A stretch of DNA of 64,000 nt, from positions 1-64,000 of the forward strand of contig NZ_BPEV01000016.1 in assembly GCF_019654955.1 (NCBI RefSeq), written 5' to 3'. The stretch is from Shewanella sp. KT0246 (GTDB lineage: Bacteria; Pseudomonadota; Gammaproteobacteria; Enterobacterales; Shewanellaceae). The translations under genes and the position numbers were made by a program. Below are positions 38,941 to 48,737 of the stretch, piece by piece (positions within the stretch are counted from its first letter, which is position 1; each line of letters starts with the position of its first letter). The notes under the pieces are model-generated. The model saw nothing but the letters and a program-made list of their open reading frames with translations. It did no database searches and had not been told where the DNA came from.

Positions 38941-38958
38941 ATGTGGTTTACCACAATA
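38941..38958. promoter_or_regulatory. Predicted ThsR operator, copy 2
   Basis: An exact second copy of ATGTGGTTTACCACAATA, 133 bp before the phsA ATG. The 94-bp spacing is close to nine helical turns, so both copies face the same side of DNA. Confidence 0.65.
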
Positions 38959-39090
38959 TTCAATTCGCTTCTTCTGTTTGAGAATGATGAAAACCTTAGA
39001 ACTGCTTAATCGTTCTGTAGTCCTGCTAATCCGGATGTAAAGTACGCCGATTAAGGTTCTTGGGTATCGTTGTCAATTGGGAGAAGTACC

Positions 39091-41367
39091 ATGAAACTAG
39101 ATCGGCGAACCTTTATCAAAGGCGCAGGAGCTGGCACAGCAGGTTGTGCATTGGCTGCGCTGCCAGGCTCGATTGCCGCCTTGGGCAGTGTCTCAGTAAA
39201 AGGCAGTGAAACATCAATCGCAAGTAGCTGCGAGATGTGTTCTACCCGCTGTCCTATCTCTGCACGTGTTGTTAACGGCAAAAACGTCTCTATCTTAGGG
39301 AATAAAAAAGCCAAATCTTTTGGCGGGGCAGTGTGTGCCCGTGGTGGCGCAGGTCATAGTTTACTTTACGATAAGCAGCGTATTGTTAAGCCGCTTAAGC
39401 GAGTTGGTGAACGTGGCGAAGGCAAATGGGCTGAAATCGAATGGGATGAAGCTTACCGTCTTATTGCTGAAAACCTCAATAAAATTAAAGCCAAACATGG
39501 CGCTGAGTCAGTCGCATTCTCATCGAAATCTGGCTCACTCGAAGGTCACCTTTTCCATCTTGCTAAAACCTTTGGCAGCCCAAATACCTTTACTCACGCA
39601 TCGACTTGTCCAGCTGGTTATGTGGTCGCGGCTAAAGCCATATTCGGTGGCAAAATAAAGCGTGATTTAAGTAACTCAAAGTACATCATCAACTTTGGCC
39701 ATAACTTGTATGAAGGCATTAATATGTCTGAAACCCGTGGCATGATGAATGCGCAAATGGAAAAGGGCGCCAAGCTTGTGGTATTTGAACCACGCTTTTC
39801 TATTGTGGCTGACAAAGCCGATGAGTGGTACGCCATTAAACCAGGTACAGATGTAGCGGTTGCCTTGGCGATTTGTCATACCCTGATTAATGATGATTTA
39901 TACGATAAAGACTTCGTCGCACAATACGTTGAAGGCTTTGATGAGTTTGCCAAAGAAGTCAAAAACTACACGCCTGAGTGGGCTGAAGCCATCAGTGATG
40001 TGCCTGCTGAAGATATTCGCCGCATTACTCACGAGTATGCTGCAGCCGCGCCTCACGCATTAGTTGACTTCGGTCACCGTTCATCTTTCACAACCGAAGA
40101 ATTTGAAATGCGCCGCGCACTTTATGCTGCCAACGTATTGGTGGGCAATATTGAACGTAAAGGCGGGCTATATTTCGGTAAGAAAGCCTCTAGCTACAAT
40201 AAATATGCGGGTGAAAAAGTAGCGCCAACCTTGTCTAAGCCTGGCGTTAAAGATTTACCAAAAATTGATGCTAAACGCATTGATATGGTGGATGAACAGT
40301 ATTCATTACTCTGGTCATCTGGGGGGATATACCAAACTATTTTAGATGCCACATTAGAAGCAGTGCCTTATCAATTGCACGGCTGGGTAATGAGTCGAAC
40401 TAACCCAATGCAAACCATGACGGATAGAGCGCGAATTGTTGAATCTATGCAGAAACTGGATTTCGTTGTGGCCTGTGATTTATACATCACTGAAAGCGCA
40501 GCTTATGCTGATGTGTTCCTTCCTGAATCGACTTACCTTGAACGTGATGAAGAGATCAAAGATAAGTCAGGTAAAAACCCGGCTTACTATGTGCGTCAGC
40601 GGGTGGTCGATACCATTGGCGATACCAAGCCAAGCTGGCAGATCTGGAAAGAGGTGGCTGACAAGTTAGGTCTAGGTGAATACTTCCCTTGGGAAAATAT
40701 GCAGACCTTGCAAATGTTCCAAGTGAACAAAGATGTCAGCTTATTAGACAAAATTAAAAATGATGGTTGGGTGAGTTACGGCAAGCCACTAATGCTACGT
40801 GAGCCAAGCATGGTGAACACCTTTGTTGCTGAGTATCCTAATGCTATCTCACCAGATGAAGATAAAACCTATGCAAGCCACCTGAGCTTCAAAACACCAT
40901 CAGGCAAGATTGAATTAAGTTCGAATAAAGTTGAGAAAATGGCGCCTGGACGTGGTGTGATTAAATATCGCGAAGTCACCATGAAAAAAGCCGATGAGCT
41001 GTTTTTCATTCAAGGCAAGGTCGCTGTGCATACCAACGGTGCGACTCAAAATGTACCAATGCTTGCTAGCTTAATGTCAGATAACGCTCTGTGGATCCAT
41101 CCGATTACAGCGGGACATATGGGGATTTCGAGCGGCGATAAAATTCGAATTTATAACGACACAGGCAGTGAAGAAGGTCATGCCCTAGTCACGCCAGGTA
41201 TTCGCCCTGACACAGTGTTTGCTTATATGGGTTGCGGTTCTAAAAACAAAGAGCTTGCTCGTGCTACTGGTAAAGGTATCCATTGCGGCAACTTACTTCC
41301 TCACGTTACGTCTCCGGTTACAGGTATGAACTTACATACTACCGGCGTCAAAATAGCCAAGATTTAA
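39091..41367 (+). CDS. phsA: Thiosulfate/polysulfide reductase molybdopterin subunit
   Basis: 758 residues from the ATG at 39091 (GGGAG 8 bases upstream), the same length as PhsA/PsrA and much shorter than TtrA. A Tat signal (RRTFIK) sends the folded, cofactor-loaded protein to the periplasm. CEMCSTRCPISA with a Cys 27 residues on (VCARGG) binds a [4Fe-4S] cluster. The Cys of HASTCPAGY is the likely molybdenum ligand. It reduces thiosulfate to sulfide and sulfite, or polysulfide to sulfide; sequence alone does not separate the two. First gene of phsABC, with operators upstream. Confidence 0.88.
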   Translation: MKLDRRTFIKGAGAGTAGCALAALPGSIAALGSVSVKGSETSIASSCEMCSTRCPISARVVNGKNVSILGNKKAKSFGGAVCARGGAGHSLLYDKQRIVKPLKRVGERGEGKWAEIEWDEAYRLIAENLNKIKAKHGAESVAFSSKSGSLEGHLFHLAKTFGSPNTFTHASTCPAGYVVAAKAIFGGKIKRDLSNSKYIINFGHNLYEGINMSETRGMMNAQMEKGAKLVVFEPRFSIVADKADEWYAIKPGTDVAVALAICHTLINDDLYDKDFVAQYVEGFDEFAKEVKNYTPEWAEAISDVPAEDIRRITHEYAAAAPHALVDFGHRSSFTTEEFEMRRALYAANVLVGNIERKGGLYFGKKASSYNKYAGEKVAPTLSKPGVKDLPKIDAKRIDMVDEQYSLLWSSGGIYQTILDATLEAVPYQLHGWVMSRTNPMQTMTDRARIVESMQKLDFVVACDLYITESAAYADVFLPESTYLERDEEIKDKSGKNPAYYVRQRVVDTIGDTKPSWQIWKEVADKLGLGEYFPWENMQTLQMFQVNKDVSLLDKIKNDGWVSYGKPLMLREPSMVNTFVAEYPNAISPDEDKTYASHLSFKTPSGKIELSSNKVEKMAPGRGVIKYREVTMKKADELFFIQGKVAVHTNGATQNVPMLASLMSDNALWIHPITAGHMGISSGDKIRIYNDTGSEEGHALVTPGIRPDTVFAYMGCGSKNKELARATGKGIHCGNLLPHVTSPVTGMNLHTTGVKIAKI

Positions 41368-41379
41368 TCGGAGTTCATT

Positions 41380-41952
41380 ATGACTAAACGTTATGTCCTT
41401 GTGCACGATGAAAACAAGTGCATTGGCTGCCAAGCGTGTAATGTCGCTTGTCGCAGTGAAAATAATGTCCCTGAGTCGGTGACCCGAATTCAGGTAAGAG
41501 TCGAAGGGCCTTATGGCAATTTCCCAAACCTTCATTTTAAATACAATCGTGTGTCGTGTGAGCAATGTGAAGATGCACCTTGTGTGAAAGTTTGTCCTAC
41601 AGGCGCTGCTTACGTGAATGATGACGGCATCGTGTCTATCAATGAAAAGAAATGCGTAGGTTGTTTATATTGCGTTGCGGCTTGCCCATACAAAGTGCGC
41701 TTTATTAATCCAGAAACGCGAGTGCCTGACAAGTGTGATTTCTGTAAAGAGAGTCGTCTTGCTCGTGGTGAAGATCCAGCTTGTGTCTCAGTATGTCCAA
41801 CTCAAGCATTGGCTTTTGGTGATGCCAACGATTCAACCTCAGAAGTGAGCCAATTACTGGACACCAAAAATCATTACCAACATAAAGTGAACCTAGGCAC
41901 AAAGCCAAGAGTTTACCGAATTCCTAGCCGTAAAGGAGGGATCAAAGTATGA
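41380..41952 (+). CDS. phsB: Thiosulfate/polysulfide reductase iron-sulfur subunit
   Basis: 190 residues with sixteen Cys in four [4Fe-4S] motifs: CIGCQACNVAC, CEQCEDAPCVKVCP, CVGCLYCVAACP and CDFCKESR...CVSVCP. It passes electrons from the membrane subunit to PhsA. It has no signal of its own and is probably exported with the Tat-borne PhsA. It lies 12 bp after phsA and overlaps phsC by 4 bases (ATGA). Confidence 0.92.
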   Translation: MTKRYVLVHDENKCIGCQACNVACRSENNVPESVTRIQVRVEGPYGNFPNLHFKYNRVSCEQCEDAPCVKVCPTGAAYVNDDGIVSINEKKCVGCLYCVAACPYKVRFINPETRVPDKCDFCKESRLARGEDPACVSVCPTQALAFGDANDSTSEVSQLLDTKNHYQHKVNLGTKPRVYRIPSRKGGIKV

Positions 41953-42896
41953 ACAATATCTGGGGCTCAATGGAGCAATATGATCCAGTCGTCTGGAACT
42001 GGATAATCGCTGTTTATTTATTTATGGCAGGTCTATCTGCTGGCTCAATGATGGTTGCAATAGGGCTTAAATGGTACCGGCAAAGTCGTGGATTGCCCAC
42101 TGAAGGCTTACCCGTTATCAAGGCTGCAGCCGTTGTTGGACCGATATCTATTTGTGTTGGTATGGCGCTGTTAATGCTTGATTTGACTAAGCCATTTGAG
42201 TTTTATCATATTCTGCTGAATTACAATTTTACTTCGGTAATGGCTTGGGGGGTATTAGCGTTATTGTTTTATATCCCACTGGTGTTCGTATTTTCTGGTT
42301 TGATATTTGAAAAGCAATTACTCAGCCTTGCACCTTGGTTATCAGGCGTAGCTAAAATATGTCGCAAACTTGAAAATAGACTGAATAAGCTGATTTTTGT
42401 ACTGGCGATAGGAGTTGGGATCTACACAGGTTTCTTACTTTCAGCATTGATTAGCTATCCCATTTTGAATACGGCGGTTTTACCTGCATTGTTCTTAGCA
42501 TCAGCGTTGTCGGTGGGATCTGCTGGTAATGTTTTAGTGGCAACCTTGTTTTTCAGTAAGAAAGAATCTGACTGTATTGAACAAGTGCATCGCATTGAAT
42601 ACCCTGTGGCATTTAACGAAGCCTTATGTTTGGTATTATTGTTTGTTGGACTTAACTTTTCAGGCCCAGCAGCACAAGCGGCAACGGCGGCGATTACCAC
42701 AGGTACATGGGCAAGTGTATTTTGGATAGGTGTTGTCGGCTTAGGCTTAGTGGTACCAGTACTGGCTAGCACAATATCACCTAAGTCATGGCGCCATACT
42801 AAAGGCTTTTTGGTCACAGTATCGTGTAGCACTATTCTTGGTGTATTGGCACTAAGACACTTCGTGGTATACGCAGGTCAAAGTTATATAAGCTAG
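41949..42896 (+). CDS. phsC: NrfD/PsrC-family membrane anchor of the reductase
   Basis: 315 residues, about eight to nine hydrophobic helices. It resembles PsrC/NrfD, which take electrons from menaquinol without haem. YDPVVWNWIIAVYLFMAGLSAGS is the typical first helix, with MALLMLDLTKPFEFYHIL following. The haem-containing PhsC of Salmonella is a different family, so psrC would be an equally good name. It ends the operon and a strong terminator follows. Confidence 0.88.
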   Translation: MNNIWGSMEQYDPVVWNWIIAVYLFMAGLSAGSMMVAIGLKWYRQSRGLPTEGLPVIKAAAVVGPISICVGMALLMLDLTKPFEFYHILLNYNFTSVMAWGVLALLFYIPLVFVFSGLIFEKQLLSLAPWLSGVAKICRKLENRLNKLIFVLAIGVGIYTGFLLSALISYPILNTAVLPALFLASALSVGSAGNVLVATLFFSKKESDCIEQVHRIEYPVAFNEALCLVLLFVGLNFSGPAAQAATAAITTGTWASVFWIGVVGLGLVVPVLASTISPKSWRHTKGFLVTVSCSTILGVLALRHFVVYAGQSYIS

Positions 42897-42931
42897 GTTA
42901 TTTATTGTAGATTGATAACTCAAAGCGAATA

Positions 42932-42968
42932 AAAAGGCCGTTTAACATGATTGTTAAACGGCCTTTTA
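42932..42968. terminator. Bidirectional terminator between phsC and the lipoprotein gene
   Basis: A perfect 16-bp stem (AAAAGGCCGTTTAACA and its complement) with a TGAT loop and T-runs on both strands lies between convergent genes. Confidence 0.92.
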
Positions 42969-42981
42969 GTGAAAATAGGTT

Positions 42982-43674
42982 TTACAAGGCTGTCCCAGAG
43001 TCAGTGGTTCTATTATTTGTAGAACCTTGTATTTCAGCTTTTAATGCTGGATCAGATAGAATTTGTAATAACTGATCTCGATATGCTCTTAGTACATTAT
43101 TTTGTGGCGATTCATCGGATTTCTCATCAATAACGTCTCTTTCTTTGAGGTTTGCTTGATGCGATAGACCCTGATCTTTATCAAATAAATAAGTATTTAC
43201 TTCGGTATCAAAGTTAAACGACGATACCCAGTTTAAATTGATACTGAAAAACCACTCTTGTAAATCAAGTACAAGAAGGTGTTGTGATTCTTGCTCTACT
43301 AGTACATTACTCGCAATTGTTTCAGTTGGAACAGCATCTAAATCTGCTGGTTTTACCTGCCAACCTTTATCCGTTAAACCGAGAATAATTCTTTTTTGTA
43401 GCCATTCACTAAGAGTAAGCGATTTGTCATCTTTTTCCGTGGCAAGTAATGCATCAACATTCCAATCAACTGGAATGCCAAATGTTGCATGAGCTCGGCC
43501 AATAAACGTTTCAGGTTTACCTTCTTTTACTCTTTTTCGATTATCAATAACGCTGATCATTATGGGTTGTTGATTTTGATATTCGGGGGAAGGGGTTTGT
43601 TCTTGTAGGTTAATAGGGGTAACACAGCCAGTAAGCGTAACAATGGTGAAAAACACCATGATAAATTTAAACAC
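42982..43674 (-). CDS. Predicted lipoprotein of unknown function
   Basis: 230 residues. A signal peptide ends in lipobox LTGC (Cys17), so the protein should be lipid-anchored in the envelope. The mature part contains PIMISVIDNRKRVKEGKPETFIGRAH and a region ILGLTDKGWQVKPAD, a pattern seen in flagellar-assembly- or YajG-like lipoproteins, but no firm family is assigned. The C-terminal part is hydrophilic. It is convergent with phsC and lies about 110 bp downstream of rho on the same strand, after rho's terminator, so it has its own promoter. Confidence 0.65.
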   Translation of the reverse strand: MFKFIMVFFTIVTLTGCVTPINLQEQTPSPEYQNQQPIMISVIDNRKRVKEGKPETFIGRAHATFGIPVDWNVDALLATEKDDKSLTLSEWLQKRIILGLTDKGWQVKPADLDAVPTETIASNVLVEQESQHLLVLDLQEWFFSINLNWVSSFNFDTEVNTYLFDKDQGLSHQANLKERDVIDEKSDESPQNNVLRAYRDQLLQILSDPALKAEIQGSTNNRTTDSGTAL

Positions 43675-43727
43675 ATCAAATCCTTTTTGTTGGTTAATTT
43701 TTAGTAAATCCGTCTGATTCTACATAA

Positions 43728-43765
43728 AAAAATGCCGCTAACTCAATGGAGTTAACGGCATTTTT
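43728..43765 (-). terminator. Terminator after rho
   Basis: A 17-bp stem with one mismatch (AAAAATGCCGCTAACTC against GAGTTAACGGCATTTTT), AATG loop and T-run on minus. Confidence 0.88.
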
Positions 43766-43786
43766 GAATTTTGTTTTAAAAACCTA

Positions 43787-45052
43787 TTAGCTCTTAGCGC
43801 GTTTCATCGCTGTGAAGAACTCATCGTTTGTCTTGGTCATGGCCAATTTATCGATAAGGAATTCCATACCTGAAACTTCATCCATTGGATTAAGGATTTT
43901 ACGTAAAATCCACATCTTCTGAAGTTCATCTGGCGTGGTGAGCTTCTCTTCACGACGTGTACCTGAACGGTTGAAATCAATCGCTGGGAAAACACGTTTT
44001 TCAGCAGCTTTACGAGAAAGGTGTAACTCTTGGTTACCTGTACCTTTAAACTCTTCGTAAATAACTTCATCCATTTTAGAACCAGTATCAACTAGTGCTG
44101 TTGCGATAATAGTTAAGCTGCCACCGTGTTCGATATTACGAGCTGCACCAAAGAAACGCTTTGGACGATGAAGGGCGTTAGCATCAACACCACCGGTAAG
44201 AACTTTACCTGATGATGGGATTACAGTGTTGTATGCACGTGCTAGACGAGTGATTGAGTCTAATAAAATCACCACGTCTTTTTTGTGCTCAACTAAACGC
44301 TTGGCTTTTTCGATAACCATTTCTGCCACTTGAACGTGACGCGATGCTGGCTCATCGAAAGTAGAAGCAATAACTTCACCTTTAACCATGCGCTGCATTT
44401 CGGTTACTTCCTCAGGACGTTCGTCGATTAGCAATACCATTAACACCACTTCTGGGTTGTTATGGGTAATGCTTTGCGCCATGTTTTGCAGTAGTAATGT
44501 TTTACCTGCTTTTGGCGGTGCAACGATCAAACCACGTTGACCTTTACCAATCGGAGAACATAAATCCAGAATACGTGAAGTGATGTCTTCAGTAGAACCG
44601 TTACCACGTTCCATACGCAGACGGTCTTCAGCATGCAGTGGGGTAAGGTTTTCGAATAAGATTTTAGAGCGAGAATTTTCAGGCTTGTCGAAGTTAACTT
44701 CGTTGACTTTTAGCAGAGCAAAATAGCGTTCACCGTCTTTTGGCGGGCGGATTTTACCAAAGATGGTATCACCGGTACGCATATTGAAGCGTCTGATCTG
44801 GCTTGGTGAGACATAAATGTCATCTGGGCCAGCTAAGTAAGAACCATCTGAACTTCTTAAAAATCCAAATCCATCTTGGAGGATTTCTAATACACCGCCA
44901 CCAAAGATATCTTCACCGCTTTTGGCGTGGGCTTTCAGAATGGAGAAAATGATGTCCTGCTTGCGAGCACGGGCCATATTTTCTAATTTCATGCTTTCTG
45001 CTAGTGAAACTAGGTCTGATATAGACGTGTCTTTTAATTCAGTTAAATTCAT
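43787..45052 (-). CDS. rho: Transcription termination factor Rho
   Basis: 421 residues, standard length. An N-terminal Rho domain and cold-shock-like RNA-binding fold ([31 protein letters not shown]) are followed by the ATPase domain with Walker [11 protein letters not shown], Walker [17 protein letters not shown], and the Q/R loops. Rho is a hexameric RNA helicase that ends transcription. It lies downstream of trxA on the same strand, the conserved trxA-rho order, after a 354-bp leader typical of autoregulated rho genes. Confidence 0.98.
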   Translation of the reverse strand: MNLTELKDTSISDLVSLAESMKLENMARARKQDIIFSILKAHAKSGEDIFGGGVLEILQDGFGFLRSSDGSYLAGPDDIYVSPSQIRRFNMRTGDTIFGKIRPPKDGERYFALLKVNEVNFDKPENSRSKILFENLTPLHAEDRLRMERGNGSTEDITSRILDLCSPIGKGQRGLIVAPPKAGKTLLLQNMAQSITHNNPEVVLMVLLIDERPEEVTEMQRMVKGEVIASTFDEPASRHVQVAEMVIEKAKRLVEHKKDVVILLDSITRLARAYNTVIPSSGKVLTGGVDANALHRPKRFFGAARNIEHGGSLTIIATALVDTGSKMDEVIYEEFKGTGNQELHLSRKAAEKRVFPAIDFNRSGTRREEKLTTPDELQKMWILRKILNPMDEVSGMEFLIDKLAMTKTNDEFFTAMKRAKS

Positions 45053-45210
45053 GTTGGGGGTCTTGTATTACGCGACGATGCTTACCGCAATCAATCAAAG
45101 GGTATAACAATGTAGAAAAGTGTGATTGATAAGCGAGTAGGAGTTTAGTTGAAAAAATCTGCTGAATAAATTAGCACTATATGGACTGGGCGTCCAGAAT
45201 TTTAGCAAAA

Positions 45211-45244
45211 TATCGGCACAAATTGTTCACATATTGTGCCGATA
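45211..45244 (-). promoter_or_regulatory. Stem-loop in the trxA-rho interval
   Basis: An 11-bp perfect stem (TATCGGCACAA / TTGTGCCGATA) with a 12-base loop lies in the rho leader region. Only a short T-rich run follows on minus, so it may be a trxA terminator or part of rho attenuation. The gap 45053-45406 shows no gene. Confidence 0.5.
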
Positions 45245-45406
45245 ATCACTATTCAAGCTTAAAATGCGCAGCTTTGCCATGTCATGTGTCGGTTGAGTTA
45301 ACTAAATATTGTTAGTTTAAAACAACAACGAGCTAACTGAGTTAACTCGTTATGAATAAAATTCACCTTACAAACTGATAAGCTGTGATTCTAATGAGAG
45401 GCTTGA

Positions 45407-45733
45407 TTAAGCTTGTGCGTCAATGAACTCTTTTAATTGAGTTTTTGATAATGCACCAACTTTAGTGGCAACTAACTCGCCGCCTTTGAACATTAATAAT
45501 GTAGGAATGCCACGTACGCCGTACTTAGCAGGTGATACATTATTTTGGTCAACGTTTAGTTTAGCTACAGTAATCTTACCAGCGTACTCTTCAGCTACGT
45601 CGTCTAAGATTGGGGCAATCATTTTACAAGGACCACACCATTCAGCCCAGAAGTCTACCAATACAGGCAATTCTGAGTTAATGACGTCATTTTCGAAGCT
45701 GTCATCGCTTAGGTATACAATTTTATCGCTCAT
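45407..45733 (-). CDS. trxA: Thioredoxin 1
   Basis: 108 residues from the ATG at 45733 ([10 protein letters not shown]), with GGAG about 8 bases upstream; an earlier start would add 8 atypical residues. The active site is WCGPCK, with the conserved cis-Pro in GIPTLLMF. It reduces disulfides of cytoplasmic proteins such as ribonucleotide reductase and PAPS reductase. It lies upstream of rho and is divergent from rhlB, as in E. coli. Confidence 0.97.
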   Translation of the reverse strand: MSDKIVYLSDDSFENDVINSELPVLVDFWAEWCGPCKMIAPILDDVAEEYAGKITVAKLNVDQNNVSPAKYGVRGIPTLLMFKGGELVATKVGALSKTQLKEFIDAQA

Positions 45734-45878
45734 GTAAATCTCCAGATTTGGCACCATTGCTAGTTTATTAATGGCTTACCATGTATATTGGGGCGGTTAA
45801 ATAGTTTTCAAGTAAACGTGTGGGCTATTTCAAACGATTGAGTCTTTTTTTGCAACACTTAACGAGTATGCTTGAGCT

Positions 45879-47177
45879 ATGAGCGAAACACATTTATCTA
45901 CCCAAAAGTTCGCTGACTTCCCTTTGAAACCAGAGGTAATTCAGGCTTTAAACGAAAATGGCTTTGAATTTTGTACGCCAATTCAGGCGTTATCTCTCCC
46001 CATTTTATTACAACAAAAAGATATTGCAGGTCAGGCACAAACAGGTACTGGCAAGACAATGGCTTTTTTGGTTGCTACTTTTAATCACCTTTTATCTGTT
46101 GCCGTTCCGGAAGGACGACAAGTCAATCAGCCACGTTCTATTATCATGGCGCCGACTCGCGAATTAGCGATTCAGATTGCAAAAGATGCCAAATTACTTG
46201 AAAAACATACCGGCCTTAAAGTCGGTATCGTTTATGGCGGTGAAAGTTACGATGTACAGCGTCAAGTGCTTGATGCTGGTGTTGATATCCTTATCGGTAC
46301 AACAGGTCGTATTATTGATTACGTTCGCCAAGGTGTGATCAGTCTGAACTCTATTCAGGCGGTGGTGCTTGATGAAGCGGATCGCATGTTCGACTTAGGT
46401 TTCATTAAAGACATCCGTTTCTTGTTTAGACGTATGCCAGATGCGAAATCACGTTTGAATATGCTTTATTCTGCGACGTTATCGATGAAAGTGCAGGAAC
46501 TTGCTTACGATCATATGAATGATCCTGAAAAAGTCGAAATAGCACCTGAACAAAAAACATCTAAGAATATTAAAGAAGAAATTTTCTACCCATCAACAGA
46601 TGACAAAATGCGTTTGTTGTTGACCTTACTTGAAGAAGATTGGCCTGAAAAAGCCATTATTTTCTCAAATACCAAGCACAGTTGTGAAAAGGTATGGTCG
46701 TGGTTAGAAGGTGATGGACATCGTGTTGGTTTACTGACGGGTGACGTGCCGCAAAAGAAACGTATTCGTATTCTTGAGCAATTTACTTCAGGTGCACTTG
46801 ATTTGTTAGTGGCGACTGATGTTGCTGCGCGTGGTCTTCATATCTCTGATGTATCTCATGTATATAACTATGACTTACCAGATGACTGTGAAGATTATGT
46901 TCACCGTATTGGTCGTACTGGCCGTGCTGGTCAAAAAGGCGTGTCAGTGAGTTTTGCATGTGAAGAATATGCATTGAACTTACCTGCTATTGAGACATAT
47001 ATTCACCATTCAATTCCGGTGACTAATTACGATCGCGAAGCATTGCTTGATGATTTACCGCCTCCTGTGCGTATTCATCGTAAACACCCAACGACTCGTG
47101 GTCGTGATGGTGGTAATCGTAATGGTGCACACCGCAGCGGTGGTCGTCCACCTCAAAGGAATCGCAGACACTCGTAA
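45879..47177 (+). CDS. rhlB: ATP-dependent RNA helicase RhlB
   Basis: 432 residues. DEAD-box motifs in order: Q motif FCTPIQ, Walker [24 protein letters not shown], and [10 protein letters not shown]. The C-terminal tail is rich in Arg, Gly and Pro, as in RhlB, which unwinds RNA for the degradosome with RNase E. It is divergent from trxA and lies directly before the Ppx/GppA gene (next start one base after its stop). Confidence 0.95.
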   Translation: MSETHLSTQKFADFPLKPEVIQALNENGFEFCTPIQALSLPILLQQKDIAGQAQTGTGKTMAFLVATFNHLLSVAVPEGRQVNQPRSIIMAPTRELAIQIAKDAKLLEKHTGLKVGIVYGGESYDVQRQVLDAGVDILIGTTGRIIDYVRQGVISLNSIQAVVLDEADRMFDLGFIKDIRFLFRRMPDAKSRLNMLYSATLSMKVQELAYDHMNDPEKVEIAPEQKTSKNIKEEIFYPSTDDKMRLLLTLLEEDWPEKAIIFSNTKHSCEKVWSWLEGDGHRVGLLTGDVPQKKRIRILEQFTSGALDLLVATDVAARGLHISDVSHVYNYDLPDDCEDYVHRIGRTGRAGQKGVSVSFACEEYALNLPAIETYIHHSIPVTNYDREALLDDLPPPVRIHRKHPTTRGRDGGNRNGAHRSGGRPPQRNRRHS

Positions 47178-48110
47178 ATGACGTTTTCAGCTACATTACC
47201 TTGTTATGCCGCGATAACGCTTGGCTCAAATAGCTTTAATATGTTGGTTGCCCAAACATTGGATGGCCAACCAACGATTATTGCTAAATATAAGCAGAAA
47301 GTGCGTTTGGCTGAAGGTATTGGCGAGGATAATCGCTTAGCTGAAGATGTCTTGCAACGAGGCTTAGATTGCTTGCAGATGTTTGCTGACATGCTTGATA
47401 AGCATCAAGTGGCTCAGCAACACGTTGCTGTTTTTGCAACCGCTACGCTCCGTGTTATTTCTAATGCTGCAGAATTCCATCAACGTGCGTTACCAATATT
47501 GGGGCACCCTATTGAGGTGATTAGCGGTCTGCGTGAAGCAGAGCTCATCTATCAAGGCATGGCAGCTACCACAGAAGGTGATGGTCAGCGTTTAGTGATA
47601 GATATTGGCGGCGCAAGTACCGAGTTTATCATTGGTAATGGCAATGAAGTGCTGTTTAAAACCAGCTTAGACTTTGGTTGTGTTCGTTTTAATCAACAGT
47701 TTTTCAATCAAGTCCCTCATCAACTTCAGCACTTTGAACAAGCTAAAGCAGCGGTGTCTGATGCGTTGCTTCCTCATAGTGAATTACTTAGAGAGCTAGG
47801 TTGGCAAGGCGTGGTTGGTGCCTCTGGTGCGGTTCAGTCCGTGGTTTCGGTACTGAATCATCGTGAGCTGTCTGAAATCATCACCCTTAAAGTGTTGTAT
47901 CGATTTCGTGAAGAAGTGTTGGCGCAAAAACAGCAATCTTTGCATCATATTCAGGGGCTATCTGAAGAAAAGGCACCGACTTTTGCTTCAGGTATCGCCA
48001 TATTAATCGCGTTATTTGAATTGCTTGATATTGAGTCGTTAAATTTATCTGGCGGCGCACTTCGAGAAGGGGTGCTGAAAATGTTGGCTGACAGAGTTGA
48101 GCTGGGCTAA
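47178..48110 (+). CDS. gppA: Short Ppx/GppA-family phosphatase
   Basis: 310 residues. The ASKHA-fold phosphatase has ITLGSNSFNMLVA, ATATLRVISNA, DIGGASTEF and the GASGAVQSV loop. E. coli GppA (494 residues) also has a C-terminal HD-like domain, which is missing here, so this is the short form. It lies directly after rhlB, as gppA does in E. coli. It probably hydrolyses pppGpp or polyphosphate; which one cannot be told from sequence. A terminator follows. Confidence 0.8.
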   Translation: MTFSATLPCYAAITLGSNSFNMLVAQTLDGQPTIIAKYKQKVRLAEGIGEDNRLAEDVLQRGLDCLQMFADMLDKHQVAQQHVAVFATATLRVISNAAEFHQRALPILGHPIEVISGLREAELIYQGMAATTEGDGQRLVIDIGGASTEFIIGNGNEVLFKTSLDFGCVRFNQQFFNQVPHQLQHFEQAKAAVSDALLPHSELLRELGWQGVVGASGAVQSVVSVLNHRELSEIITLKVLYRFREEVLAQKQQSLHHIQGLSEEKAPTFASGIAILIALFELLDIESLNLSGGALREGVLKMLADRVELG

Positions 48111-48139
48111 GATTTGAAAAGTGCTTGTTATGAGCGATC

Positions 48140-48170
48140 AAAAAAAGGACCTAAATAGGTCCTTTTTTTT
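48140..48170. terminator. Bidirectional terminator after gppA
   Basis: A 12-13-bp stem (AAAAAAGGACCT / AGGTCCTTTTTT) with an AAAT loop and T-runs on both strands lies between convergent genes. Confidence 0.92.
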
Positions 48171-48185
48171 GTGGCGTATTTTGAT

Positions 48186-48737
48186 TTACTTAACGATATT
48201 CAATAAATCTTGCTCTAAAGTCACTTCTGGTCTTTCAACAATTCGGCCAACTTCTTTATCGTCTTGTTCAACGATAAAGGTAGGAATACGAGAGAACTCA
48301 TAGTTCGCTGCTAAACCTTCAGGATCAAGCTTGCTGCGATCAACACCAATGTAGGTAACGGTGATATTCGGGTTAGCAACTTCTTCGATTAGCTTCATGA
48401 AACGTGGTGTTTCACGATGACAATCAGGGCACCAAGTTCCAATAATCACAACCACATTTGTTGGCGTGGTAATGGCTTTTAATGCTGAGATAGTCGCGGC
48501 ATCTGTTTGATAGTTTTCAAACTCTTCTGCATACCCTGGTAAATCTTTTTCTAATGCTGAAATTTCAACAATACCTGTGATAATCACTTCTTGTTTCTCC
48601 TCGCTACATGTTGCCATGAAGCCTGATTGCTCTTCATCAAACGCACAGCCGCTGCTAGCTAAGGCTGAACCTACAACCAATTGGCTGCTAAAGAAAAGGG
48701 CGGTTGTGGCTAATAATGTTTTAACAGTTTTATGCAT
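48186..48737 (-). CDS. Exported thioredoxin-fold protein (CPDC active site)
   Basis: 183 residues. A signal peptide (about residues 1-27, ending ALA-SS) indicates periplasm. The thioredoxin fold has VIIGTWCPDCHRETPRF, with active-site Cys-Pro-Asp-Cys, and cis-Pro in SRIPTFIV. Two further Cys (GCAF, ATCSEE) lie near the N-terminus. It could reduce or oxidise periplasmic disulfides. It follows the adhesin/export genes on the same strand after a 177-bp gap, so co-transcription is uncertain. Confidence 0.8.
   Translation of the reverse strand: MHKTVKTLLATTALFFSSQLVVGSALASSGCAFDEEQSGFMATCSEEKQEVIITGIVEISALEKDLPGYAEEFENYQTDAATISALKAITTPTNVVVIIGTWCPDCHRETPRFMKLIEEVANPNITVTYIGVDRSKLDPEGLAANYEFSRIPTFIVEQDDKEVGRIVERPEVTLEQDLLNIVK

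Noticed and set aside
36213..42896. Tetrathionate reductase locus (ttr)
   Set aside because: The catalytic subunit is 758 residues with a PsrC/NrfD anchor, while TtrA is about 1000 residues. The regulators are similar, so the call is kept as ThsSR-like with TtrSR as alternative.
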